From NCBI RefSeq assembly GCF_030315975.1, contig NZ_JASXSZ010000001.1, positions 124,001 through 188,000 of the forward strand: a stretch of 64,000 nucleotides of DNA, given 5' to 3'. Under the pieces are notes generated by a model that had not been told where the DNA came from, searched no databases, and was given only the letters and a program-made list of their open reading frames with translations. The DNA is from Microbacterium candidum. Lineage in GTDB: Bacteria > Actinomycetota > Actinomycetes > Actinomycetales > Microbacteriaceae. Of this stretch, positions 34,116 through 41,918 are shown piece after piece; the stretch's first letter is position 1; each line of letters opens with the position of its first letter. The translations under genes and the position numbers were made by a program.

Positions 34116-35189
34116 TCAGTATGCCAATGCGCGGTCGACGGCCTCGAGGATGCGGTCGGGGTCCGGCAGGTAGATGCCCTCGAGCTTGGCCGGCGGGAAC
34201 GGGGTGTCGAAGCCCGACACCCGCAGGACCGGCGCCTCGAGCGCGTAGAACGCCTTCTCCATGACGGTCGCGGCGACCTCGGAGCCGACGGATGTGAAGC
34301 CCGGCGCCTCCTGCGCGTAGACCATGCGGCCGGTGCGGCGCACCGAGTCGAGGATCGGCCCGTAGTCGATCGGAGACAGCGAGCGCACGTCGACCACCTC
34401 GACCGAGACGCCTTCGGACTCGGCGAGTGCGGCGGCCTGCAGCAGCGTCGTGACCATCGCGCCGTGCCCGACGAGGGTGACATCGGTGCCGCGGCGGACG
34501 ATGCGCGAGGCGTGCAGCGGCAGCGCGGGGGCCGTCAGGTCGACCTCGCCCTTCTGCCAGTACTTCGCCTTCGGCTCGAGGAAGATCACCGGGTCGTCGG
34601 AGGCGATCGCCTCCTGGATCATCCAGTAGGCGTCGTTCGGCGTCGACGGCGACACGACCCGCAGGCCCGCGGTGTGCGTGAAGTACGCCTCCGGGCTCTC
34701 CTGGTGGTGCTCGACCGCGCCGATGTGGCCGCCGTACGGGATGCGGATGACGACGGGCATCGAGATCGCGCCCTCGTGGCGGTTCGTCATCTTCGCGAGC
34801 TGCGTCGTGATCTGGTCGAAGCCGGGGAAGACGAATCCGTCGAACTGGATCTCGCACACGGGCCGGAACCCGGCCATGGCGAGGCCGATCGCGGTGCCGA
34901 TGATGCCCGATTCGGCGAGCGGGGTGTCGATGACACGGCGGGGTCCGAACTCCGCCTGCAGCCCCTCGGTGACGCGGAACACGCCGCCGAGCGGCCCGAT
35001 GTCCTCGCCCATGAGCAGCACGCGGTCGCTCGCGGCGAGAGCGCGCCGCATCCCCGCGTTCAGCGCACGGCTGAACGGCATGGTCTGGACGGCAGGGGTC
35101 TCCTGGGCGTCGGTCTGCGTTTCGTCTCTGCGTTTCGACTCGCCAGCTCGCTCAACGAACGGCTCTTGCTCAACCACCGGATTCGTCAT
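34116..35189 (-). CDS. bkdB: 2-oxoacid dehydrogenase E1 beta subunit, branched-chain type
   Basis: 357 residues. Transketolase-like pyrimidine domain with [29 protein letters not shown] and [21 protein letters not shown]-terminal domain with [17 protein letters not shown]. It forms the alpha2beta2 thiamine-diphosphate enzyme with the preceding gene. ATG 35189 overlaps the E1alpha stop (ATGA). Residues about 11-27 ([14 protein letters not shown]) are the translation of an inserted dispersed repeat; normal family members begin close to the Met of [10 protein letters not shown] at about residue 37, which could be an alternative start. Confidence 0.93.
   Translation of the reverse strand: MTNPVVEQEPFVERAGESKRRDETQTDAQETPAVQTMPFSRALNAGMRRALAASDRVLLMGEDIGPLGGVFRVTEGLQAEFGPRRVIDTPLAESGIIGTAIGLAMAGFRPVCEIQFDGFVFPGFDQITTQLAKMTNRHEGAISMPVVIRIPYGGHIGAVEHHQESPEAYFTHTAGLRVVSPSTPNDAYWMIQEAIASDDPVIFLEPKAKYWQKGEVDLTAPALPLHASRIVRRGTDVTLVGHGAMVTTLLQAAALAESEGVSVEVVDVRSLSPIDYGPILDSVRRTGRMVYAQEAPGFTSVGSEVAATVMEKAFYALEAPVLRVSGFDTPFPPAKLEGIYLPDPDRILEAVDRALAY
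35116..35160. repeat. REP-like repeat inside a CDS (codes for [14 protein letters not shown])
   Basis: The copy GCGTTTCGTCTCTGCG / TTTCGACTCGCCAGCTCGC / TCAACGAAC lies in the 5' end of the E1beta gene. It is read in frame as a 15-residue insert upstream of the conserved domain. Confidence 0.8.
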
Positions 35190-36313
35190 GCGCCCTCCCC
35201 GAAGGATGCCTCGTACTCGGCCAGCCATGCCTTCTGCTGCTCGACGAGCGGGTGGGGCTCCGAGTACACGTGGTCGAAGATCGTGTCGGTCGGGATCGAT
35301 CCGAGCGCCACCGTCCGTTCGCGGATGTCGTCGGCCGCGGCGCGGGCCTCGGCCTCCACGCCGTCGAAGAAGGCGGCGGAGGCGCCCTTGTTCTCGAGGA
35401 ACGCGCGCATGCGCGCGATGGGGTCGCGCAGCGCCCACGCCTCCTCCTCGGCGGAGGTGCGGTACTTCGTCGGGTCGTCGCTCGTCGTGTGCGCGCCCAT
35501 CCGGTAGGTCACGGCCTCGATCGCTCGGGGGCCGTCGCCCGCCCGCGCCTCGTCGAGCGCCGCGCGTGTGACGGCGTAGCTCGCGAGGACGTCGTTGCCG
35601 TCGAGCTGGATGCTCGGCATCCCGTACCCCTCGCCGCGGCGGACGAGCGGAGCGGGCGACTGCGTCGCGACCGGCACCGAGATCGCCCACTGGTTGTTCT
35701 GCAGGAAGAAGATCTCGGGCGTGCGGAAGCTCGCGGCGAAGACCATCGCCTCGTGCACGTCGCCCTGGCTGGACGCGCCGTCGCCGTAGTAGACGACGAC
35801 GGCCTCATCGCGCTCCGGGTCGCCTGTTCCGCAGCGCCCGTCGAAGACGAGCCCCATCCCGAAGCCCGTGGCGTGCAGAGTCTGCGAGCCGAGCACGAGC
35901 GTGTAGAGGTGCGTGTTGCCGTTCGCCGGGTCGGTCGGGTCCCAGCCGCCGTGGGTCATGCCGCGCATGAGCCGGATGATGCCGAGCGGATCCACCCCGC
36001 GGATGCGGGTGACCACGTGCTCGCGATACGAGGGGAAGATGTGGTCCTGCGGGCGCGCTGCGCGCGCGGAACCGACCTGGGCCGCCTCCTGCCCGTAGCT
36101 CGGCGGCCACAGCGCGAGCTGCCCCTGCCGCTGCAGGTTGGTGGCCTGACGGTCGAAGGCGCGCACCACGACCATGTCGCGGTAGAAGCCCTCGAGCTGC
36201 TCGTCGGTCAGCGCGTCGATGGCGGAGAGGTACCGTTCCGCCGCGGGCGTCGGCGCGATGGTGCCATCGGCTGCCAGCACGCGCACGACCGCGGGGTCAT
36301 CGGGCGGGATCAT
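35186..36313 (-). CDS. bkdA: 2-oxoacid dehydrogenase E1 alpha subunit, branched-chain type
   Basis: 375 residues. The thiamine-diphosphate motif is complete: GDGASSQGDVHEAM (about 177-190) to NNQWAI (about 206-211). The YRMGAHTTSDDPTKYR segment corresponds to the phosphorylation loop region of BCKDH E1alpha. TAGCGT on the minus strand lies 6 nt before ATG 36313, inside the 3' end of the aminotransferase gene, so E1alpha may have its own leaderless promoter. It begins the E1alpha-E1beta-E2 operon. Confidence 0.93.
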   Translation of the reverse strand: MIPPDDPAVVRVLAADGTIAPTPAAERYLSAIDALTDEQLEGFYRDMVVVRAFDRQATNLQRQGQLALWPPSYGQEAAQVGSARAARPQDHIFPSYREHVVTRIRGVDPLGIIRLMRGMTHGGWDPTDPANGNTHLYTLVLGSQTLHATGFGMGLVFDGRCGTGDPERDEAVVVYYGDGASSQGDVHEAMVFAASFRTPEIFFLQNNQWAISVPVATQSPAPLVRRGEGYGMPSIQLDGNDVLASYAVTRAALDEARAGDGPRAIEAVTYRMGAHTTSDDPTKYRTSAEEEAWALRDPIARMRAFLENKGASAAFFDGVEAEARAAADDIRERTVALGSIPTDTIFDHVYSEPHPLVEQQKAWLAEYEASFGEGA

Positions 36314-36317
36314 CTCT

Positions 36318-37424
36318 CTACGCTAACGCCCGCCCCGAGTGGCCTTCTGGGAGGGTTTCGACAATGGATGCCGCGATCGCTATGACCTTGTCCACAGCTT
36401 CGGCCTCTCCGACCGAGATGCGGATGCCGTCGCCCGCGAAGGGACGCACGATGACACCGCCCTCCTCGAACGCCTGCGCGGCGGTCATCGTCTGCTCGCC
36501 GGTGGCGAGCCACACGAAGTTGCCCTGCGCGTCGGGGATCCGCCATCCCTGGTCCCGCACCGCGTTCACAAGCGCGTCGCGGCGCTCGGCGATGTTCGCG
36601 ACCCGGTCTTTGAGCGCAGGCTCTGCGTCGAGACTCGCGAGAGCGGCCTCCTCCGCCTGCGCGGTCACGGACAGCGGGATCGCGGTCGAGCGCGCGGCGT
36701 CGAGGACGCGCGAGTTCCCGACGGCGTAGCCGATGCGGAGGCCCGCGAGCCCGTAGGCCTTCGAGAACGTGCGGAGCACGACGACATTGGGGTGGGCCCC
36801 GGCGGCCAGCACCTTCTCCCCGTCGACGGCCGCGGGGTCGGTGACGAATTCGAAGTACGCCTCGTCGAGGATCACGAGCACATCCGCGGGGACGCGCGCG
36901 ATGAAGGAGTCGAACTCGGCCTGCGTGACGATCGGGCCGGTCGGGTTGTTGGGCGAGCAGACGATGATCACCCGCGTGCGGTCGGTGACGGCATCCGCCA
37001 TCGCCTGCAGGTCGTGCCGGCCATCAGCCGTGATCGGGACCTCGATGCTCGTGCCGCCGGCGACCGCGACGAGACCCGGATAGGCCTCGAACGAGCGCCA
37101 GGCGTAGACGACCTCGTCGCCCGGACCCGCCGCGGCGAGCACGAACTGCGCGAGGATGGCGACGCTGCCCGAACCGATGTGCACCTCGTCGGGCGCGACG
37201 CCGAAGCGCTCGGCCAGGCGGTGCCGCAAGCGGGACGCCGTGGCATCCGGATACCGGTTGAGCGCGACCTGCGACCGCACCGCATCCACGACGCCGGGGA
37301 GCGGATCGAACGGATTCTCGTTGCTCGACAGCTTGAACGCGTCCGCACCGGCCTGTCGGCCCTGCTTGTACGGGGGAAGCGCCGCGATCGCGGGACGGAT
37401 GCGGACGGGGATGTCGGAGGTCAC
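36318..37424 (-). CDS. hisC: Histidinol-phosphate / aromatic aminotransferase family protein
   Basis: 368 residues, fold-type I PLP enzyme. [15 protein letters not shown] at the N-terminus is typical of HisC/Pat; the PLP lysine is Lys222 in [26 protein letters not shown] and DEAYFEF are also present. HisC makes L-histidinol phosphate; relatives (Pat) act on aromatic 2-oxoacids. Absence of other his genes nearby and position next to the 2-oxoacid dehydrogenase genes leave open an aromatic or branched-chain substrate. It starts at GTG 37424 with TAGACT 6 nt upstream. Confidence 0.9.
   Translation of the reverse strand: MTSDIPVRIRPAIAALPPYKQGRQAGADAFKLSSNENPFDPLPGVVDAVRSQVALNRYPDATASRLRHRLAERFGVAPDEVHIGSGSVAILAQFVLAAAGPGDEVVYAWRSFEAYPGLVAVAGGTSIEVPITADGRHDLQAMADAVTDRTRVIIVCSPNNPTGPIVTQAEFDSFIARVPADVLVILDEAYFEFVTDPAAVDGEKVLAAGAHPNVVVLRTFSKAYGLAGLRIGYAVGNSRVLDAARSTAIPLSVTAQAEEAALASLDAEPALKDRVANIAERRDALVNAVRDQGWRIPDAQGNFVWLATGEQTMTAAQAFEEGGVIVRPFAGDGIRISVGEAEAVDKVIAIAASIVETLPEGHSGRALA
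36320..36325 (-). promoter_or_regulatory. -10 hexamer TAGCGT for E1alpha
   Basis: Minus-strand TAGCGT is followed by 6 nt and ATG 36313. It lies within the last codons of the aminotransferase gene. Confidence 0.5.
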
Positions 37425-37430
37425 CGTTCG

Positions 37431-37436
37431 AGTCTA
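37431..37436 (-). promoter_or_regulatory. -10 hexamer TAGACT for hisC
   Basis: Minus-strand TAGACT is followed by 6 nt and GTG 37424; identical in sequence to the hexamers at 2110 and 8171. Confidence 0.6.
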
Positions 37437-37637
37437 GATATCGCGGTCCTCGAGCGCTCCCCGGTCGGCGAGCATCCTGACGATCAAAGCGATCATCAGG
37501 TACTTCTCCGCGGGGTTGCCATGGAAGGGAGCACGAGACGCTCCTGCTGCCTTCTCTTCGAACCTGTCGGAATTCCTGACAGGTTGAGGTCTCGTCGAGC
37601 TCACGCTCGGTACATAGATGCTGCGGATGTACTCCAC
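37434..37637 (-). CDS. Possible small protein or gene remnant
   Basis: A 67-residue frame from GTG 37637 (MEYIRSIYVPSVSSTRPQPV to LIVRMLADRGALEDRDI). The composition looks protein-like (a C-terminal helix LMIALIVRMLADRGALED), but codon bias is weaker and the local GC is lower than around it. No clear ribosome-binding site is seen. It could be the end of a decayed gene. The gap 37425-37760 contains otherwise only a 25-bp inverted repeat (37561-37585). Confidence 0.3.
   Translation of the reverse strand: MEYIRSIYVPSVSSTRPQPVRNSDRFEEKAAGASRAPFHGNPAEKYLMIALIVRMLADRGALEDRDI
37561..37585. repeat. 25-bp inverted repeat
   Basis: AACCTGTC and GACAGGTT arms (8 bp, perfect) flank GGAATTCCT. It resembles an operator but lies inside the possible small ORF at 37434-37637. 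Confidence 0.6.
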
Positions 37638-37760
37638 AACGTCGGTCCGCGAGGTCGACGCCAGGAGGGCACACCGCCACCGTAGCGAGCCGTTACAACA
37701 CAAACGGCCGCTTGGGGGAGCGCCCTCCCACACGTCAGCGCCCCGTGAGAGACTCGCGGC

Positions 37761-38153
37761 ATGGGATTCCTCGTGCGGATCGTCGTCAACGCGTTCGCGA
37801 TCTGGATCGTGACGCTGATCCCCCCGCTGCAGGTCACCGTCGTGCCGTTCCCCCCGGGCGAGCTGCTGCAGGAGATCCTCACGCTGCTCGTGATCGCCGC
37901 GATCTTCGCGCTCGTGAACATGTTCGTCGGCACCGTTCTGCGCGTGCTTGCGTTCCCGATCTACATCCTCACGCTGGGCCTCTTCTCGCTCATCGTGAAC
38001 GGGTTCCTCCTGTGGCTGACCGCGTGGCTGACCCACTGGTGGAGCTGGGGCCTTCGCGTCGAGAGCTTCTGGTGGGGCGTGCTCGCCGCACTGGTCATCA
38101 CGGTCATCAACTGGGTCGCGGGCATCTTCCTCCGTCCGAACGACAAGCGCTGA
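37761..38153 (+). CDS. Phage-holin-family-IV-like (DUF/PF04020) four-helix membrane protein
   Basis: 130 residues with four transmembrane helices (about 5-25, 38-60, 62-85 and 95-120) and the FPIYILTLGLFSLIVNGFLLW segment typical of the widespread PF04020 family, often labelled phage holin family protein. Despite the name these are normal chromosomal proteins of unknown role. The ATG at 37761 is 13 nt after a purine-rich stretch; there is no clear Shine-Dalgarno. Confidence 0.85.
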   Translation: MGFLVRIVVNAFAIWIVTLIPPLQVTVVPFPPGELLQEILTLLVIAAIFALVNMFVGTVLRVLAFPIYILTLGLFSLIVNGFLLWLTAWLTHWWSWGLRVESFWWGVLAALVITVINWVAGIFLRPNDKR

Positions 38154-38154
38154 G

Positions 38155-39447
38155 TCACTTCCGCTCCGTCCGTTCGACCGCGAAGTCGAACGCTTCTACC
38201 GACGTCGCGGCCCGGAGCTCCTCGAGCCGGGTGTGCAGCGCGCCTGCGCGCGGGTCGTCCGAACGGTCGAACATCGCGGCCGTCTCGGCATAGGTGTCGA
38301 GTCGGTGCGCCTTCAGGGCGAAGTCCTGGAGCCCGATCGCGGGATCGGCGACGCGCGAGACCACGACGCTGTCCGCCGCCCCGACGCGTCCGGCGGCCCC
38401 GCCGGACGCGAGCGCGGCGACGGGATCGTCGGTGTGCCGCAACTGGACGCTGAGGGTGCCCGCATCCACCTCCGCTTCCGTCGGCGAGCCGAACGTGACG
38501 AGCGCACGGGTGTCGTAGCCGCTCTCGACCGCGACGCGCCCCGCGATCATGCCGCCCTGCGAGTGGCCGAATTCGTAGATCGCATCCCCGGGAGCCGCGC
38601 CCGCGGCGCGCAGGGCCGCCTCCGTCGCGTCGAAGGAGGCTGACCGCCGCCCTCCATAGAGCTCGACGTTCGACTCCCAGTCCCACGCCTCGCGTCGCCC
38701 GCCTTTCGGGTTCGTTCCGGCGATGTACACCGCGAAGCGCCGGGAGCCGTCGGGCATCGCGTACCTCTCCACCCGGACGCGCACATCGCCCTGCGGGATG
38801 CGCGCCGCCGCCTCGACGGCGGAGGCGGGCGCCGTCACGGAAGGAGGTACGGCATCGACGCGGGTCAGCCGCACCAGCTGCACCGGGCCGGTCAGCACCG
38901 CGTCCCGCGGGATCCGCCCGCCGCCCGTGCCGTCGACGAACGCCCCCGCGGCGAGGACGCCCAGCCCCAGGTCGGTGAGCCCGAGCCCGAGCGGCAGCCC
39001 GTACGCCGTGTATTGGCCCGCGACCGTGCGGATTCCGGCGTTCTTCCACTCCTCCTCGGCTGCCTGCGCGTCGGTCGCCGCGGACGGATCGGCGGAGATC
39101 AGCTCCCGCAGCCGCGCCTGGATGCGTTCGGCCTCCGCCCCGTGCGCCGCCTGCCGGGCGATGTCGAGCTCGACGATCTCGTAGACCGCGGCGAGGTGAG
39201 CCAGCCGCTGCGCGAGGAGGGAGGCGTCATCCTGAGCCCGCTGCAGGCGGAACGTGATCGTCCACGCACGAGACGCCGTGCCGTCGAATGCGAGGCGTGC
39301 GGACAGGCGCACCGCCTGATGCCACGCGGTGCGATGAAGTTCGGCGAGGCGGTCGGCGACGCCCGAATAGCCCTCCGCCCCGGCGCGCAGGCGCTCGGTG
39401 TCGACGGCGACGGCTCCGCCGCTGCGGATGTCGATGTCGTCGCTCAT
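38155..39447 (-). CDS. Alpha/beta hydrolase with WXG100/LXG-like helical N-terminus
   Basis: 430 residues. Residues about 16-115 are two long helices in the style of type VII secretion substrates, ending with Y89-E-I-V-E93, a YxxxE match to the T7SS signal. A short hydrophobic Gly/Leu stretch follows (about 143-172), then an alpha/beta hydrolase domain: nucleophile elbow GHSQGG (Ser295), acid near HTDDP (Asp339/340) and His380. It overlaps a small WXG100-like gene by ATGA. The set suggests a lipase or esterase exported with a small partner, but no T7SS core gene is in the window. Confidence 0.75.
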   Translation of the reverse strand: MSDDIDIRSGGAVAVDTERLRAGAEGYSGVADRLAELHRTAWHQAVRLSARLAFDGTASRAWTITFRLQRAQDDASLLAQRLAHLAAVYEIVELDIARQAAHGAEAERIQARLRELISADPSAATDAQAAEEEWKNAGIRTVAGQYTAYGLPLGLGLTDLGLGVLAAGAFVDGTGGGRIPRDAVLTGPVQLVRLTRVDAVPPSVTAPASAVEAAARIPQGDVRVRVERYAMPDGSRRFAVYIAGTNPKGGRREAWDWESNVELYGGRRSASFDATEAALRAAGAAPGDAIYEFGHSQGGMIAGRVAVESGYDTRALVTFGSPTEAEVDAGTLSVQLRHTDDPVAALASGGAAGRVGAADSVVVSRVADPAIGLQDFALKAHRLDTYAETAAMFDRSDDPRAGALHTRLEELRAATSVEAFDFAVERTERK

Positions 39448-39704
39448 AGGCCGGACCCTCCGGCGAGCACGTTCGCGCGCGCACGGAGCAGGTCATGGCG
39501 CAGCTCCTCGGCATCGGCATCCGCCCGCGCCAGCTCATCGGCGAGCGACCGCGCGCGCTCGGCGAATCCGGCGAACGCACTCGACCGCCATCGCGTCTCC
39601 TCGACGAGCGCCGCCGTGCGCGTGCGCAGCGCGTCGAGCTCGTGCGCGATGCCCTGCAGACGGGCGCGCACGACGTCGATGAGGTCGGTCTCGAGGCTCG
39701 GCAT
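39444..39704 (-). CDS. Small WXG100-like helical protein
   Basis: 86 residues, MPSLETDLIDVVRARLQGIA to DLLRARANVLAGGSGL. It is predicted as a helix-turn-helix hairpin with Trp39 in TRWRSSAFAGFAERA near the turn, resembling the WXG motif with Arg-Ser in place of x-Gly. Length and charge pattern fit ESAT-6/WXG100 proteins, which form heterodimers with their partner. The stop overlaps the start of the hydrolase gene (ATGA), implying 1:1 synthesis. Confidence 0.7.
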   Translation of the reverse strand: MPSLETDLIDVVRARLQGIAHELDALRTRTAALVEETRWRSSAFAGFAERARSLADELARADADAEELRHDLLRARANVLAGGSGL

Positions 39705-39815
39705 CCGCCCATGGTGGCGGGCCGCCGCATCCTGCGAGCCGCCGCCGGCACGACTGTGCACAGGCGTCGCGCGACGGCGCGGAAATCCGAACTGTGGAAG
39801 AGAGGCCGAAGCCGC

Positions 39816-39821
39816 CAGAAT
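39816..39821 (+). promoter_or_regulatory. Possible -10 hexamer CAGAAT for the LMW-PTP gene
   Basis: CAGAAT is followed by 6 nt and ATG 39828. The hexamer deviates at its first base, so support is weak. Confidence 0.35.
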
Positions 39822-39827
39822 CGTCGT

Positions 39828-40337
39828 ATGACCGCGAGCACCGGAGATCCCTTCCGCGTGGTGTTCGTCTGCACCGGCAACATCTGCCGATCCCCCATGG
39901 CCGAGGTCGTGTTCCGATCGATGGCGGATGCGGCGGGCCTCGGCGACCGCGTCTCGTCGCTGAGCGCCGGCACCGGCGATTGGCATGTGGGCGAGCGTGC
40001 TGACAGCCGCACCATCGAGGCGCTCGACCGCCGCGGGTACGACGGCGCCGCGCATCGGGCGCGTCAGTTCACCGCATCCGACTTCTCCGACTCGGATCTG
40101 GTGGTCGCGCTCGATCGCACGCACGAGCGGATCCTCCGCCAATGGGCCCGCCGCGAGAGCGACGAGGACAAGATCGCGCTCCTGCTGTCGTTCGACCCCG
40201 ACGCGCACGGGCGCCAGGACGTCCCGGACCCGTACTACGCCGGCCCCGAGATGTTCGACGAGGTGCTCGGTATGATCGAAAGCGCGTGCCGGTCGCTCTT
40301 CCGGCAGCTCGAACCCGCGATCCGCCCCGCGGTGTAG
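39828..40337 (+). CDS. Low-molecular-weight protein-tyrosine phosphatase
   Basis: 169 residues. The P-loop CTGNICRS (Cys15, Arg21) near the N-terminus and the general-acid DPYY loop (DVPDPYYAG) near the C-terminus are both intact. Such enzymes remove phosphate from tyrosine (or arginine) residues and often tune cell-envelope polysaccharide kinases. It starts at ATG 39828, with no clear Shine-Dalgarno. It precedes purB by 32 nt. Confidence 0.93.
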   Translation: MTASTGDPFRVVFVCTGNICRSPMAEVVFRSMADAAGLGDRVSSLSAGTGDWHVGERADSRTIEALDRRGYDGAAHRARQFTASDFSDSDLVVALDRTHERILRQWARRESDEDKIALLLSFDPDAHGRQDVPDPYYAGPEMFDEVLGMIESACRSLFRQLEPAIRPAV

Positions 40338-40369
40338 CGTCCGGGGCCTCGCCTGGCGTCAGGACCCCT

Positions 40370-41749
40370 GTGACCTCTCTGCCCCCGCAGCCCCTCAGCC
40401 CTCTCGACGGCCGCTACCGCGCTGCCGTCGCCCCTCTGGCCGACTACCTGTCCGAGGCGGGCCTGAACCGCGCCCGCGTCGAGGTCGAGGTCGAGTGGCT
40501 CATCGCCCTCACTGACCGGTCGCTGTTCGGCACCTCGCCCCTCGCGGAGGGGCAGAAGGATCGCCTGCGCGCGCTCTACCTCGGCTTCGGCCAGGAGGAG
40601 ATCGACTGGCTCGCCGAGAAGGAGGCGGTCACCCGCCACGACGTCAAGGCCGTCGAATACCTCGTCCGCGACCGGCTCTCCTCGCTCGGACTCGACGCCA
40701 TCGCCGAGCTCACCCACTTCGCCTGCACGAGCGAGGACGTCAACTCGACCGCCTACGCCCTCACGGTCAAGCGTGCCGTGCACGACGTGTGGCTGCCCAA
40801 GCTCCGCGCCGTCATCGCCGCTCTGAAGGAGCTGGCCGAGAAGCACAAGGATGCGGCGATGCTCGCCCGCACGCACGGCCAGCCCGCGACGCCCACCACG
40901 ATGGGCAAGGAGCTCGCCGTCTTCGTGTGGCGACTGGACCGCGTGGCGGATCAGATCGCGGCGAACGACTTCCTCGCGAAGTTCTCCGGGGCGACCGGCA
41001 CGTGGTCGGCGCACATCGCCGCCGACCCGCAGGTCGACTGGCCGCTCGTCGCACGCGAGTTCATCGAGTCGCTCGGCCTCGGCTTCAACATCCTGACGAC
41101 CCAGATCGAGTCGCACGACTGGCAGGTCGAGCTGTACGACCGCGCGCGTCATGCCGGCGGCATACTGCACAACCTGGCGACGGATGTCTGGACCTACATC
41201 TCGCTCGGCTACTTCGCGCAGATCCCGGTCGCCGGGGCCACCGGCTCGTCGACGATGCCGCACAAGATCAACCCGATCCGCTTCGAGAACGCGGAGGCGA
41301 ACCTCGAGATCGCCGGCGGGCTGTTCACGACGCTCGCCGCGACGCTCGTGACCTCGAGGATGCAGCGCGACCTCACCGACTCCACGACGCAGCGGAACAT
41401 CGGCGTCGCGTTCGGGCACTCGCTGCTCGCGCTCGACAATCTGCAGCGCGGGCTCGGCGAGATCCTCCTCCGTGAGGACGTGCTGCTCGCGGATCTCGAC
41501 GCGAACTGGGAGGTGCTCGCGGAGGCGATCCAGACCGTGGTGCGCGCCGAGATCGTCGCGGGGCGCTCGCAGATCTCCGACCCGTACGCGCTGCTCAAGG
41601 ACCTCACCCGCGGACGCCGCGTCGGCGCGACCGAACTCGCCGAGTTCGTGCGCGGCCTCGACATCGGCGATGCCGCGAAGGAGCGCCTCCTGGCCCTTAC
41701 CCCGGCCGGTTACACGGGCCTGGCCGCGGAGCTGGTTGCCGAGGTCTGA
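40370..41749 (+). CDS. purB: Adenylosuccinate lyase
   Basis: 459 residues. The fumarase-superfamily signature GSSTMPHKINP contains the catalytic loop serine; TSEDVNSTAYAL and ARTHGQPATPTTMGKELAVF supply other active-site parts. It catalyses two steps of purine synthesis (SAICAR to AICAR, adenylosuccinate to AMP). Length is typical of the long actinobacterial/enterobacterial type. It starts at GTG 40370 and is followed by a strong terminator. Confidence 0.97.
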   Translation: MTSLPPQPLSPLDGRYRAAVAPLADYLSEAGLNRARVEVEVEWLIALTDRSLFGTSPLAEGQKDRLRALYLGFGQEEIDWLAEKEAVTRHDVKAVEYLVRDRLSSLGLDAIAELTHFACTSEDVNSTAYALTVKRAVHDVWLPKLRAVIAALKELAEKHKDAAMLARTHGQPATPTTMGKELAVFVWRLDRVADQIAANDFLAKFSGATGTWSAHIAADPQVDWPLVAREFIESLGLGFNILTTQIESHDWQVELYDRARHAGGILHNLATDVWTYISLGYFAQIPVAGATGSSTMPHKINPIRFENAEANLEIAGGLFTTLAATLVTSRMQRDLTDSTTQRNIGVAFGHSLLALDNLQRGLGEILLREDVLLADLDANWEVLAEAIQTVVRAEIVAGRSQISDPYALLKDLTRGRRVGATELAEFVRGLDIGDAAKERLLALTPAGYTGLAAELVAEV

Positions 41750-41766
41750 CCCGCGGATTCTCCACC

Positions 41767-41803
41767 GAGCCCGCATCCGTTCCACGGGAACGGATGCGGG
41801 CTC
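41767..41803 (+). terminator. Terminator of purB
   Basis: Perfect 17-bp stem (41767-41783 with 41787-41803) with a 3-nt loop, followed by the pyrimidine-rich GTTCCCTTTC, 18 nt after the purB stop. Confidence 0.9.
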
Positions 41804-41918
41804 GTTCCCTTTCATGGCTGTGGGCGAAGCCGATCCGAAAGTCCCGAGGTCGTATCGCTTACATCTGCTCCCAAGCGGTCGATTGGCACTTGATGAGAGC
41901 CACTGAGAGAGGTCGCCC

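Noticed and set aside
37761..38153. Prophage holin
   Set aside because: The PF04020 protein is a common chromosomal gene despite the holin label, and no other phage genes are near.
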